DNA from: Planctomycetaceae bacterium
GTDB taxonomy: Bacteria; Planctomycetota; Planctomycetia; Pirellulales; UBA1268
Length of the DNA: 5,585 nucleotides
Direction: 5' to 3'
Assembly (NCBI GenBank): GCA_018694455.1
Contig: JABHNP010000316.1
Coordinates: forward strand, 1 to 5,585
Shown: piece after piece, positions 1 through 5,585 of the stretch
Numbering within the stretch: the stretch's first letter is position 1
How the letters are laid out: each line of letters starts with the position of its first letter
The notes under the pieces: generated by a model
Database searches by the model: none
The model's input: only the letters and a program-made list of their open reading frames with translations
What the model was told of the DNA's origin: nothing
Made by a program: the position numbers and the translations under genes

Positions 1-209
1 CTTTTGCTGAATACCAATTGCCTGAGGCAGTGATTAAATTAAAACAGGGGTTTGGTCGATTGATCCGAACTCGAGAGGATCGCGGACGCGTGATTATTCT
101 TGATCCACGAATGATCACCAAGCCATACGGAAAAATTTTCCATAAGAGTTTGCCTCCGGCACGGCTTCATATTCATCCATTTAGTCGATCCGTTGAAGCC
201 CCTTACTAA
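1..209 (+). CDS. DinG/XPD-type superfamily 2 ATP-dependent helicase, C-terminal fragment
   Basis: Only the last 68 codons are in the window; the reading frame enters at base 3 and ends at a TAA at 207-209. The fragment carries the conserved end of the second RecA-like domain of the Rad3/XPD/DinG helicase family. QGFGRLIR is helicase motif VI, whose arginines act as ATP-contacting fingers. It is preceded by LPEAVIKLK and followed by TREDRG and VIILDPR, then a K-YG---F--SLPP block, the usual DinG/YoaA ending. Family members are ATP-dependent 5'-3' DNA helicases, many with an iron-sulfur cluster, used in repair and resolution of unusual DNA structures. The Walker motifs and any Fe-S cysteines lie outside the window, so DinG and YoaA-like or planctomycete-specific paralogues cannot be told apart, and no gene symbol is given. 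The gene converges on the next one with a 75-base gap. Confidence 0.9.
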   Translation, partial: FAEYQLPEAVIKLKQGFGRLIRTREDRGRVIILDPRMITKPYGKIFHKSLPPARLHIHPFSRSVEAPY

Positions 210-284
210 AACAAGTGCTTCATTAAGACGATGTTTAAGAGCACACTTGCCTTTACGATATCAGAAATATATTCTGTAATTTTA

Positions 285-932
285 CTACCTAATAAGTTGT
301 AACTCTGCCCATGTTGTTGGGTCACTCTCCCAGGGAAATTCGGGTGGTGCAAAGGCTGGTATTTTTCCGAGTCGTCGATCGATTGTGGCTGCAAAAAAAC
401 CAAGTCGTGGACTTTCTTCAGGGTCCCACCCTGGAAGTGCGGGTGCCGTGAGGAAAGCCTCTATCTGCCAGCCAGTTGATGAATTGACGGCTTCTATGAA
501 AACTGCATCAGGGGGCAGTGAGGAGGCCTCTTCACTTGTTCGCGGGATTTGTGCAGCGACAGCAACTGGTTTGTCAGCAGATTTTCCACCACCGGTCGGA
601 AGGAGAGCGAGTCGCTGGCAGAAACGACCTGCGCGGTGGCTTTCCCCTGTTGGGCGAGTTGCGATCCAGAGATGAAGTCCGTCGCTATCTTCTGGTTTGG
701 TTGGTTGGCACCACCTGCTTCCCGAAAGCCCTTCAACTTTTGCGCGGACGCCTAGTCCTGCTTCGTTCCATCCGACAGCAATTTCAAGAATGTCAGGAAC
801 ATCAGTAATTCCCGCGAGTCGTGGTAAATAGCATGCCTTGTCAAGATGGCTTTCCGCTGGAGGCCAAAGCCGTTCCTTCCAAGAGCAAGGAAAACGGAGA
901 TTAAAGACGCTAGCAGGGTTTACAAGTGGCAT
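285..932 (-). CDS. Conserved protein with CBM9-like (DOMON-type) carbohydrate-binding fold
   Basis: A 215-residue protein with no signal peptide or membrane segment, so probably cytoplasmic. Its pattern matches carbohydrate-binding module family 9-like domains. An early strand pair (about residues 45-67) contains VGWNEAGLGVRAKVEG. It is followed by the family core SDGLHLWIATR (83-93), HRAGRFCQRLALLPTGGG (99-116), GWQIEAF (154-160), PRLGFFAATIDRRLG (175-189) and a closing DPTTWAELQL (204-213). The domain fills almost the whole protein, with no catalytic domain attached. I recognise similar stand-alone proteins, annotated hypothetical, from planctomycetes; that is recall, not a search. CBM9 domains in other proteins bind sugar ends, but no binding residue is proven here. 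The ATG start is supported by GAAGG eight bases upstream (complement of 941-945). It is divergent from glgA and convergent with the helicase gene. Function is otherwise unknown. Confidence 0.82.
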   Translation of the reverse strand: MPLVNPASVFNLRFPCSWKERLWPPAESHLDKACYLPRLAGITDVPDILEIAVGWNEAGLGVRAKVEGLSGSRWCQPTKPEDSDGLHLWIATRPTGESHRAGRFCQRLALLPTGGGKSADKPVAVAAQIPRTSEEASSLPPDAVFIEAVNSSTGWQIEAFLTAPALPGWDPEESPRLGFFAATIDRRLGKIPAFAPPEFPWESDPTTWAELQLIR

Positions 933-1040
933 ATTGAGTACCTTCGGAGGAAGTTCTCTCCAAGGCTGGAGGGTATGCTACACAGTAGCGGGTTTCGTTT
1001 GTGATCGACAAGAAAAGAGTTTACGGAGAATTTTGTTCGG
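933..1040. promoter_or_regulatory. Divergent intergenic region between the CBM9-like gene and glgA
   Basis: This 108-base region must hold the 5' signals of two genes transcribed away from each other. Visible elements are GGAG (1025-1028) for glgA and, on the other strand, GAAGG (complement of 941-945). There are also two short inverted repeats, CTTC/GAAG (942-945, 950-953) and CTCC/GGAG (958-961, 968-971). The first overlaps the ribosome binding site of the CBM9-like gene. TATGCT at 974-979 is a possible -10 element, but no matching -35 is convincing. The presence of promoters is inferred from gene orientation. Confidence 0.45.
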
Positions 1041-2531
1041 ATGCGGGTGCTGCAGATTTCTAGCGAGGCAACACCGTTTGCCAAGACCGGAGGGCTAGCC
1101 GATGTTGCCGGTGCGTTACCAGATTCTCTTGGGCGTGCTGGCTGCACTTGTACGCTCGTTGTACCAGCCTACCGGGAGGTTTTCGAGAAAAATCTGCCAA
1201 TCCAAAAAACAAACATACAGTTTTCGGTGCCTGTTGGAAAAAAGATTCTTGAAGCCATTGTTTATTCGTGCGAGCTTCCCAATCAAAAGCATTCGGTGTT
1301 TCTTGTCGGGAATAAGCATTGTTTTGATCGAGATACCCTTTACGGAGGCGCGGAGGATTACGCCGACAATGCTGAACGATTTATTTTCTTTTCACGGGCA
1401 GCGTTGGAGCTGGCTGCGAGACAGCCTGACCCGTTCGATATTATTCATTGCCATGATTGGCAAACAAGCCTTGTGCCGGCGTACCAAAAACTTCTCTACA
1501 AATCGTGGCCAACGCTCTCGGAAGCACGTTCAATTCTTACCATACATAATGTTGGTTATCAGGGAATGTTTTGGCACTGGGATATGCTTCTCACAGGATT
1601 TCATTGGCAGTACTTCAACTGGCGGCAACTGGAGTTCTATGGCCAACTCAATATGCTCAAAGCCGGAATTGTTTTTGCAGACCAGATAACTACAGTCAGT
1701 CCAACCTACGCAAAAGAGATACAGGCTGCTCCGGGTGGCTGTGGACTTGAGGGAGTACTTCAAGAACGTGCATCCGATTTGACGGGCATAGTCAATGGTA
1801 TTGACACGAGGTTGTGGAATCCGAAGGCTGATGAATTCATTCCTCGCCATTATGGCATTGATAGCGTCAGGGATGGAAAGTACACGGCGAGAGTCGCTCT
1901 TGCCGCTCGACTTGGACATGCTGCTCCTGATGATCGACCGCTTTTGGCTTTTGTTGGTCGTCTCGCAGAGCAGAAGGGCGTAAGTCTTGTCGTCGATCTC
2001 CTCCATCGTATGGCCGGGTCAGGTATTGCAAGATTTGTTGTACTGGGCACCGGTGATCCGCAGTTTGAGGAATCGCTCAGGATCGTTGCCTCCCAGTATC
2101 CAGAAGCTATTGATGTGGTTATTGGTTTTGATGAAGTGCTGGCACACTTAATTCAGGCATCAGCAGATATTTTGCTCATGCCAAGTCAATATGAACCATG
2201 TGGACTTGCGCAGCTTTATGCTTTTCGGTACGGCACGATTCCAATCGTTCGAGCTACAGGTGGTCTTGTAGATACCGTGGTCAACCTGAGTGATCAGACA
2301 TGTGCAGATGGCACTGCAAGTGGCTTTATGTTTGAGGCGTTTGAATCAGCAGCTCTTGAGGCAGCGGTTCGGCAAGCGATTGATGCCCGTGAGAATACAG
2401 AGCTTTGGCAGGACCTGGTCCGAAGTGTCATGCAGCAGGACTGGTCTTGGGATGTGAGTGCCCGAAAGTACCAGAAAGTCTATGGTCGGGCACTTGGAAA
2501 TGCCCCTGTTGATGTTGTGGACGTAGGCTGA
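1041..2531 (+). CDS. glgA: Glycogen synthase (ADP-glucose:alpha-1,4-glucan glucosyltransferase)
   Basis: A complete 496-residue GT5-family, GT-B-fold enzyme that lengthens alpha-1,4-glucan chains from a nucleotide sugar, normally ADP-glucose, in the cytoplasm. The N-terminal GT5 domain starts at once with the nucleotide-sugar loop KTGGLADV (residues 15-22). It continues with HCHDWQTSLVP (136-146), TIHNVGYQGMF (167-177), TVSPTYAKEI (218-227) and GIVNGID (249-255). The GT1-like C-terminal domain has FVGRLAEQKG (304-313), with the phosphate-contacting R307 and K312, then LGTGDP (335-340). The signature MPSQYEPCGL (380-389) contains the catalytic-site E385, and RATGGLVDTV follows (404-413). All expected key residues are present. 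Length is slightly above the 477 residues of the E. coli enzyme. The ATG is preceded by GGAG at 1025-1028, a 12-base spacing, somewhat long. No glgB, glgC or glgP lies in the window, so glgA is not in a classical glycogen operon here. Confidence 0.97.
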   Translation: MRVLQISSEATPFAKTGGLADVAGALPDSLGRAGCTCTLVVPAYREVFEKNLPIQKTNIQFSVPVGKKILEAIVYSCELPNQKHSVFLVGNKHCFDRDTLYGGAEDYADNAERFIFFSRAALELAARQPDPFDIIHCHDWQTSLVPAYQKLLYKSWPTLSEARSILTIHNVGYQGMFWHWDMLLTGFHWQYFNWRQLEFYGQLNMLKAGIVFADQITTVSPTYAKEIQAAPGGCGLEGVLQERASDLTGIVNGIDTRLWNPKADEFIPRHYGIDSVRDGKYTARVALAARLGHAAPDDRPLLAFVGRLAEQKGVSLVVDLLHRMAGSGIARFVVLGTGDPQFEESLRIVASQYPEAIDVVIGFDEVLAHLIQASADILLMPSQYEPCGLAQLYAFRYGTIPIVRATGGLVDTVVNLSDQTCADGTASGFMFEAFESAALEAAVRQAIDARENTELWQDLVRSVMQQDWSWDVSARKYQKVYGRALGNAPVDVVDVG

Positions 2532-2582
2532 CTCACTTGATTGGGGTAGTTCGCGGAGGGTGGGATGCTCTGTAAATTTGGT

Positions 2583-2616
2583 GAATCCATAGAGTCGTTA
2601 CCAGTGGAATTCTTTT
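2583..2616 (+). terminator. Possible weak terminator downstream of glgA
   Basis: GAATCCA (2583-2589) can pair with TGGAATTC (2605-2612) with one bulged base, leaving a 15-base loop, and TTTT follows at 2613-2616. The stem is short and AT-rich, and the loop is long, so it is only a candidate. It lies 51 bases past the glgA stop and 39 bases before the secreted-protein gene. The remainder of this 124-base gap shows nothing else I can support. Confidence 0.2.
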
Positions 2617-2655
2617 CCTAAACAAGGTCATGCAATACTTGTCGATACATTCTCT

Positions 2656-3051
2656 ATGAGAAATCCTGTATTCCAATTGTGCCTCCTGCTGACCATTTTT
2701 CTTTGCTCAAGTGGGCAATTTTTCTGTACGGCGTTTGCCGGTGAGTGTAATACGTGCAGAGGACCCTTCGGTGGGAAAACACCGCCGTGTGATGATACAG
2801 GATGTGGTCCTCGTTATTGGGGGGCATTCTGCGATGAACCTTTTCGTCCAGATCCCTGTAATTGCCGTAATGAGTGGGATGGTGGATGCTTTCAGTCACC
2901 GTCACTTGATCTACTCGCACCATGGCAAATGGCCCCTGGAAAAGGATTTTGGTCACCAAAGCAGTGTGGCTATGCAACTGAGGGCACCTGTCAAACCTGT
3001 GGCCCACGTGGCTGGTTTGATTTTTGGAAACCCCGAGGCTGTTCAAAGTGA
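2656..3051 (+). CDS. Small secreted cysteine-rich protein of unknown function
   Basis: 131 residues. A hydrophobic N-terminal segment (about residues 5-28) ends in AFA before G29, a good signal peptidase I site, so export is likely. The mature part of about 103 residues would hold 12 cysteines (31, 34, 45, 50, 59, 68, 70, 78, 104, 112, 115, 129). It is rich in Gly, Pro and Trp/Phe. Two CxxC units (31-34, 112-115), one CxC (68-70) and the block GCGPRYWGAFCDEP are the visible landmarks. No catalytic motif or lipobox is seen. The even cysteine count suits disulfide bonding in the envelope, and metal binding is an alternative. I have seen similar CGPRYWG-type secreted proteins in planctomycetes, from memory only. 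The ATG is the only usable start in frame after the upstream TAG at 2590, but it has no clear Shine-Dalgarno sequence. Signal peptide and cysteine pattern favour this frame over two overlapping open frames of similar length. Confidence 0.75.
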   Translation: MRNPVFQLCLLLTIFLCSSGQFFCTAFAGECNTCRGPFGGKTPPCDDTGCGPRYWGAFCDEPFRPDPCNCRNEWDGGCFQSPSLDLLAPWQMAPGKGFWSPKQCGYATEGTCQTCGPRGWFDFWKPRGCSK

Positions 3052-3070
3052 CTTTCGGACAAAGCTTCGG

Positions 3071-3099
3071 CACACTGTTTTCTTTTCAACACACTGTTT
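3071..3099. repeat. Short direct repeat in the convergent intergenic region
   Basis: CACACTGTTT occurs at 3071-3080 and again at 3090-3099, separated by nine bases. It fills most of the 49-base gap between the secreted-protein gene and the helical-repeat gene, just past both stop codons. No inverted repeat accompanies it, and its function is unknown. It may be chance or replication slippage. Confidence 0.4.
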
Positions 3100-3100
3100 G

Positions 3101-4348
3101 CTATTGCGTGTAATCACGAGCGAGTGAGGCAGCGTAAGTGATTATGTCAGTTCGCTCAAGACATGCCGCCCGTAGCTTTTCACCGCCAGCAGCCTTGTGT
3201 GAAAGTTCTATCAATGGTGGTAGGGTCGCAGCAATCGATGAATTTTGCGTGTGGGCTGTTTCTGTAGGTCGAGCGAGGATGGCATCAAGTGCTTCTGCTG
3301 GTCGGTTGATACGAGCTGCTAAGACAGCAAGCACGTCCCAGGCGGCGGGGGCCTCGTACTCATTTGCCTCTTCTGCTTCTTGTCGAAAGAATGCAATGGC
3401 TTGATCTTTTTCTTCACCCAGTTGTGCTGAGTAGAACAGACGAGAAGCTTCTCCGAAATGAGTAAATGGTGTTTCGCCAGGATACTGAAAGTCAGTTGGT
3501 AACCGACACGCATAGCATGCCAGCGCATGGGCCAGTTGAATATCATGCTCATCAGTGCATATTCTTGCGAAACGAAGTACAGCCTGAAGATGTGAGGCAT
3601 CGACATGAATGCTTTCTTCGTCAGAAAGACCGCCTGCGGCCTCTAAGAGGTTGGAAATTGTGCCTTGGCGAGCCTTTATGTCATTGATTAGAGCAGGGCC
3701 AATGAGTTTTCGTTCGGCAAGGTCTCTGCCTAGATTTTCGAATATCTCGTCATGAAGATGTCGCACCATTATTGAGGCAGCAGGTTCTTGTTGTGCCGGA
3801 GGAAGTCCAGCGATCGACTGTTCGTAGGCCGTTACAGCATTACAGGTTCCTTGGGCAGCTAGCATGACTCGAATACCAAGAGCCGGGTCGAGGTTTTCCC
3901 AAAGAGCCAATTGGATAATTTCCTGAAGCGGCTGATATTCTTCGTCATTCGATGCAGACTCATCTTGTTCGAGAAGCCGGGTAGCTATGTGACCAAGTCT
4001 TTTCACGATCTCATGGGTTTCGACAGACGCTCGCAGATACATCCATCCGGAGGAAATCTGCCCTTCCTCGAAAAGCTTCCAGCCGACGTCACGGCACGCG
4101 GCAATTGTTTTTTCATCGAGTGTTTTCTTTGCTATGTCATCGGTATTCGTTAAAGGCCCTGCGAGGGGTAATTTCAGAGATGCGCGCGCTCGTAAGAGTT
4201 GCACATCAAAGAGACTATGCCAGCGACCTGAGTGTCGAAGTGAATTCTCGAGTTTTTGAAACATTGCGTCTGTTCCATACTCTTCGAGGGTCGCAGTGAG
4301 TTCTGCAGCAAGCAAGGTAGTGTCTGCTAATTCTTTTTCTTCAGTCAT
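3101..4348 (-). CDS. Alpha-helical-repeat (TPR-like) conserved protein of unknown function
   Basis: 415 residues, acidic, with no signal peptide or membrane helix. It consists almost wholly of predicted amphipathic helices, many with the A-x-x-A/L spacing of TPR/solenoid proteins, e.g. 335-358 (AAWDVLAVLAARINRPAEAL). Several stretches look more conserved than a plain scaffold would need: GRWHSLFDVQLLRAR (41-55), AACRDVGWKLFEEGQISSGW (83-102), GTCNAVTAYE (167-176), VRHLHDEI (195-202), HVDASHLQAVLRFAR (248-262) and YPGETPF (289-295). The last few contain histidines that could form a site. I recognise the overall pattern from planctomycete hypothetical proteins, from recall only, with no assigned function. 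The ATG at 4348 lacks a strong Shine-Dalgarno sequence (only GAAAG, 12 bases upstream). It begins 34 bases after the SpoU-family methyltransferase gene stops and is probably translated from the same transcript. It is convergent with the secreted-protein gene. Confidence 0.85.
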   Translation of the reverse strand: MTEEKELADTTLLAAELTATLEEYGTDAMFQKLENSLRHSGRWHSLFDVQLLRARASLKLPLAGPLTNTDDIAKKTLDEKTIAACRDVGWKLFEEGQISSGWMYLRASVETHEIVKRLGHIATRLLEQDESASNDEEYQPLQEIIQLALWENLDPALGIRVMLAAQGTCNAVTAYEQSIAGLPPAQQEPAASIMVRHLHDEIFENLGRDLAERKLIGPALINDIKARQGTISNLLEAAGGLSDEESIHVDASHLQAVLRFARICTDEHDIQLAHALACYACRLPTDFQYPGETPFTHFGEASRLFYSAQLGEEKDQAIAFFRQEAEEANEYEAPAAWDVLAVLAARINRPAEALDAILARPTETAHTQNSSIAATLPPLIELSHKAAGGEKLRAACLERTDIITYAASLARDYTQ

Positions 4349-4382
4349 AGTATCGAAGTGCTTTCACATGGGTGTTTTGTGT

Positions 4383-5243
4383 TCACGCGTTTTGCTGTCG
4401 CACAGATTCATAGGCAAGTACGGCAGCCGTGGCCGAAACATTGAGGCTATCGGCGAGGCCGAGCATCGGAAGAGCAACTGTTTCAAGTACAATTTTTTTA
4501 TTCTTTGCGGCATCGAACCAGAGAGCAGAGATTCCATGGGCTTCACTTCCGAGCAAGATTGCAGACTGCTTTGACATTTCAGCTGCATGCCAGTCAGTAG
4601 TGCCAACGGGGGTGGCGGCAACAATGTTTTGTTGGTGATGTTCGCACCACTGGATGGCTGCAACAGATGTATCACATGCAACAGGAACATGAAACACTGT
4701 CCCTAGGCTTGCTCGGATGACAGCAGGGTTCGAGGCATCGGTTCCTTGCCCGCAGATAATAACACCACCGAATCCAGCCGCATCAGCGGTGCGAAAAATG
4801 GCACCAAGGTTTCCTGGTTTTTCAATTCCTTCCAAGAGAAAAATCGGCGAGTTCGGTCGAGGTTTGAAGTCTGCTAATGATTCAGCGCGAAATCGTGCAA
4901 CAGCTACGATCCCCTCATTCCGATTTCCAAAAGCAATTTTTGAGAAGGGGCGGCTGCTGAGCGGTGTTACTGCTGCACCTTGGACGGCGGCTTGAGTAAT
5001 TATTGATGTAAGATTCGTTTGTTGTGCACTCGTAAGCGAAGAGAAAGAGTCGGCATCGAAGAATACTTCAGTAATCTCTTTCTGAGCAGCGAGGCAACGG
5101 TGTATTTCGCGTTGCCCATCGATGAGGGTGAGGCCAGTCTGACGTCGAGTCATTGCATCTCGAAGCTTCGATGTAGTTCGAACACGAGGGTTGGATGGAC
5201 TCGTGATTGTTTCACTCGTAGATATTGATTGAAGTTGTGGCAA
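4383..5243 (-). CDS. SpoU/TrmH-family RNA 2'-O-methyltransferase
   Basis: 286 residues, a normal length for two-domain SPOUT enzymes that methylate a ribose 2'-OH in rRNA or tRNA using SAM. The N-terminal substrate-binding (L30e-like) domain covers about residues 17-115, with SPSNPRV, the GLTLIDGQREIHRCL block and NEGIVAVAR. The C-terminal knotted domain has all three SpoU motifs. Motif 1 is EGIEKPGNLGAIFRTADAAG (138-157), with N145 and the catalytic-type R151. Motif 2 is LLGSEAHGIS (230-239), with E234. Motif 3 is LPMLGLADSLNVSATAAV (258-275), with S266, L267 and N268. The start is TTG, chosen because GAGGAG lies nine bases upstream, the frame closes 27 bases upstream, and the first internal ATG (residue 31) would cut into the substrate domain. 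Which RNA and position it modifies (RlmB-, TsnR- or TrmH-like) cannot be decided from sequence alone. It lies between a class I methyltransferase gene and a helical-repeat gene, probably in one operon. Confidence 0.93.
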   Translation of the reverse strand: MPQLQSISTSETITSPSNPRVRTTSKLRDAMTRRQTGLTLIDGQREIHRCLAAQKEITEVFFDADSFSSLTSAQQTNLTSIITQAAVQGAAVTPLSSRPFSKIAFGNRNEGIVAVARFRAESLADFKPRPNSPIFLLEGIEKPGNLGAIFRTADAAGFGGVIICGQGTDASNPAVIRASLGTVFHVPVACDTSVAAIQWCEHHQQNIVAATPVGTTDWHAAEMSKQSAILLGSEAHGISALWFDAAKNKKIVLETVALPMLGLADSLNVSATAAVLAYESVRQQNA

Positions 5244-5252
5244 TTCTGTGAT

Positions 5253-5258
5253 CTCCTC
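5253..5258 (-). promoter_or_regulatory. Strong ribosome binding site of the SpoU-family gene
   Basis: On the - strand this reads GAGGAG, followed by ATCACAGAA and then TTG. It is the best Shine-Dalgarno match in the window, at nine-base spacing. It decides the TTG start at 5243 and argues that this protein is initiated independently of the methyltransferase upstream. Confidence 0.75.
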
Positions 5259-5270
5259 GATGAATTCATC

Positions 5271-5585
5271 TTATTGCGCTGTGTCTACAATGCCACTCGA
5301 GCGAGCGAACCCGCCGAGATGGAGCGTTCGTCTATGAAGATCCATGCATGAAAGTGAACCACTAGAGACCGGTAGTACTCTGGACGGTACTACTTGAAGT
5401 GCGGACGACAGTGCTGTGGCCAGGCGTTGGTGATGCCATCCTGGGGAGTGTGCAGTAAGAAGAATGGGGCCATGTGCTGTTGGGGCTAGCAATTGTGCAC
5501 AGTCTGTCAGAAGTGACCCAAGATGCTTGTCGATAGAAAAGGCCTCCCCCTTTGGTCCGTGGCCCCATGACGGTGGATCAAGCAC
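5271..5585 (-). CDS. Class I SAM-dependent methyltransferase (RlmI/RlmK-like), C-terminal fragment
   Basis: The last 104 codons; the frame is open at the window edge, so the start is missing. The first visible residues, LDPPSWGHGPKGEAF, are motif IV of class I RNA methyltransferases (the NPPY/DPPS type). The DPP-x-x-G-x-GP-x-GE form is typical of RlmI/RlmK-like and related COG1092-type proteins. The downstream CAQLLAP--HGPILLTAHSPGW matches the next beta-strand/helix of a Rossmann fold. Such enzymes methylate rRNA bases using SAM. The SAM-binding glycine motif and any PUA domain lie outside the window, so substrate and exact subfamily are open. It ends with TAA at 5273-5271, 27 bases before the TTG start of the SpoU-family gene, which lies in the same reading frame. 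Confidence 0.82.
   Translation of the reverse strand: MLDPPSWGHGPKGEAFSIDKHLGSLLTDCAQLLAPTAHGPILLTAHSPGWHHQRLATALSSALQVVPSRVLPVSSGSLSCMDLHRRTLHLGGFARSSGIVDTAQ

Noticed and set aside
212..276. Hairpin candidates after the helicase gene: CAAGTG/CACTTG (212-217, 244-249) and CAGAA/TTCTG (262-266, 272-276)
   Set aside because: The first has a long unpaired loop of 26 bases and no T run. The second has a five-base AT-rich stem and only a broken T tract. Neither is convincing as a terminator.
385..808. Several 68-96-codon open frames on the + strand opposite the CBM9-like gene
   Set aside because: They mirror a conserved - strand coding sequence, overlap one another in different frames and have low-complexity, arginine/serine-rich translations.
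1102..1689. A 195-codon open frame in the +1 shifted frame inside glgA
   Set aside because: The glgA frame is intact, with all family motifs across this region. The alternative translation shows no domain and is a shadow.
3052..3064. Possible hairpin CTTT-CGGAC-AAAG just after the secreted-protein stop codon
   Set aside because: A four-base stem with no following T run is expected by chance.
2654..3073. A 139-codon open frame on the - strand, antisense to the secreted cysteine-rich protein gene
   Set aside because: It has no recognisable domain or signal peptide, and its composition (many His, Thr, Tyr, Arg) looks like a complement-strand shadow. The + strand frame has a clean signal peptide and structured cysteine spacing.
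2711..3127. A 138-codon open frame on the + strand overlapping the secreted-protein gene in another frame
   Set aside because: It starts inside the other gene at a non-ATG codon, has no domain features, and runs through the gap into the end of the convergent gene. It is best explained as a shadow.
1..5585. Mobile element, CRISPR, tRNA/rRNA, toxin-antitoxin or phage defence system
   Set aside because: No transposase, terminal inverted repeats, repeat-spacer pattern, cloverleaf or conserved rRNA stretch, or defence-type domain is visible. All the long convincing frames are housekeeping or conserved hypothetical genes.

Overview
The window reads as ordinary chromosomal DNA from a bacterium of the Planctomycetota. 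Three things suggest this. A cytoplasmic CBM9-like protein, a helical-repeat protein and a cysteine-rich secreted protein all resemble conserved hypothetical proteins I associate with planctomycetes. Base composition is moderate. The remaining genes (helicase, glycogen synthase, RNA methyltransferases) fit many bacteria, so the assignment is an inference from protein character and was not tested by a search. I see no mobile element, CRISPR array, tRNA or rRNA, and no gene-free stretch longer than about 125 bases.

Layout from left to right: (1) the last 68 codons of a DinG/XPD-type superfamily 2 helicase on the + strand; (2) convergent to it, a 215-residue protein with a carbohydrate-binding family 9-like (DOMON-type) fold on the - strand; (3) divergent from that, across a 108-base intergenic region, a complete glycogen synthase (glgA) on the + strand; (4) a 131-residue secreted, cysteine-rich protein of unknown function on the + strand; (5) convergent to it, a compact - strand cluster of three genes. 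Read 5' to 3', this cluster is the end of a class I SAM-dependent methyltransferase (cut by the window edge), a SpoU/TrmH-family RNA 2'-O-methyltransferase, and a 415-residue alpha-helical-repeat protein of unknown function.

The three - strand genes are separated by only 27 and 34 bases and are probably one transcript. That makes the helical-repeat protein a candidate accessory factor of RNA modification or ribosome function, by association only. The two methyltransferase genes lie in the same reading frame, separated by one TAA and nine sense codons. The second starts at a TTG preceded by a strong GAGGAG ribosome binding site. glgA supplies alpha-1,4-glucan synthesis, and no other glycogen genes are in view. 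The divergent CBM9-like gene could be functionally linked to it, but only the arrangement suggests this.

I do not see convincing evidence of a new mobile, defence or RNA-based system. The items most worth checking are the cysteine-rich secreted protein, the helical-repeat protein in the methyltransferase cluster, and the in-frame methyltransferase pair.
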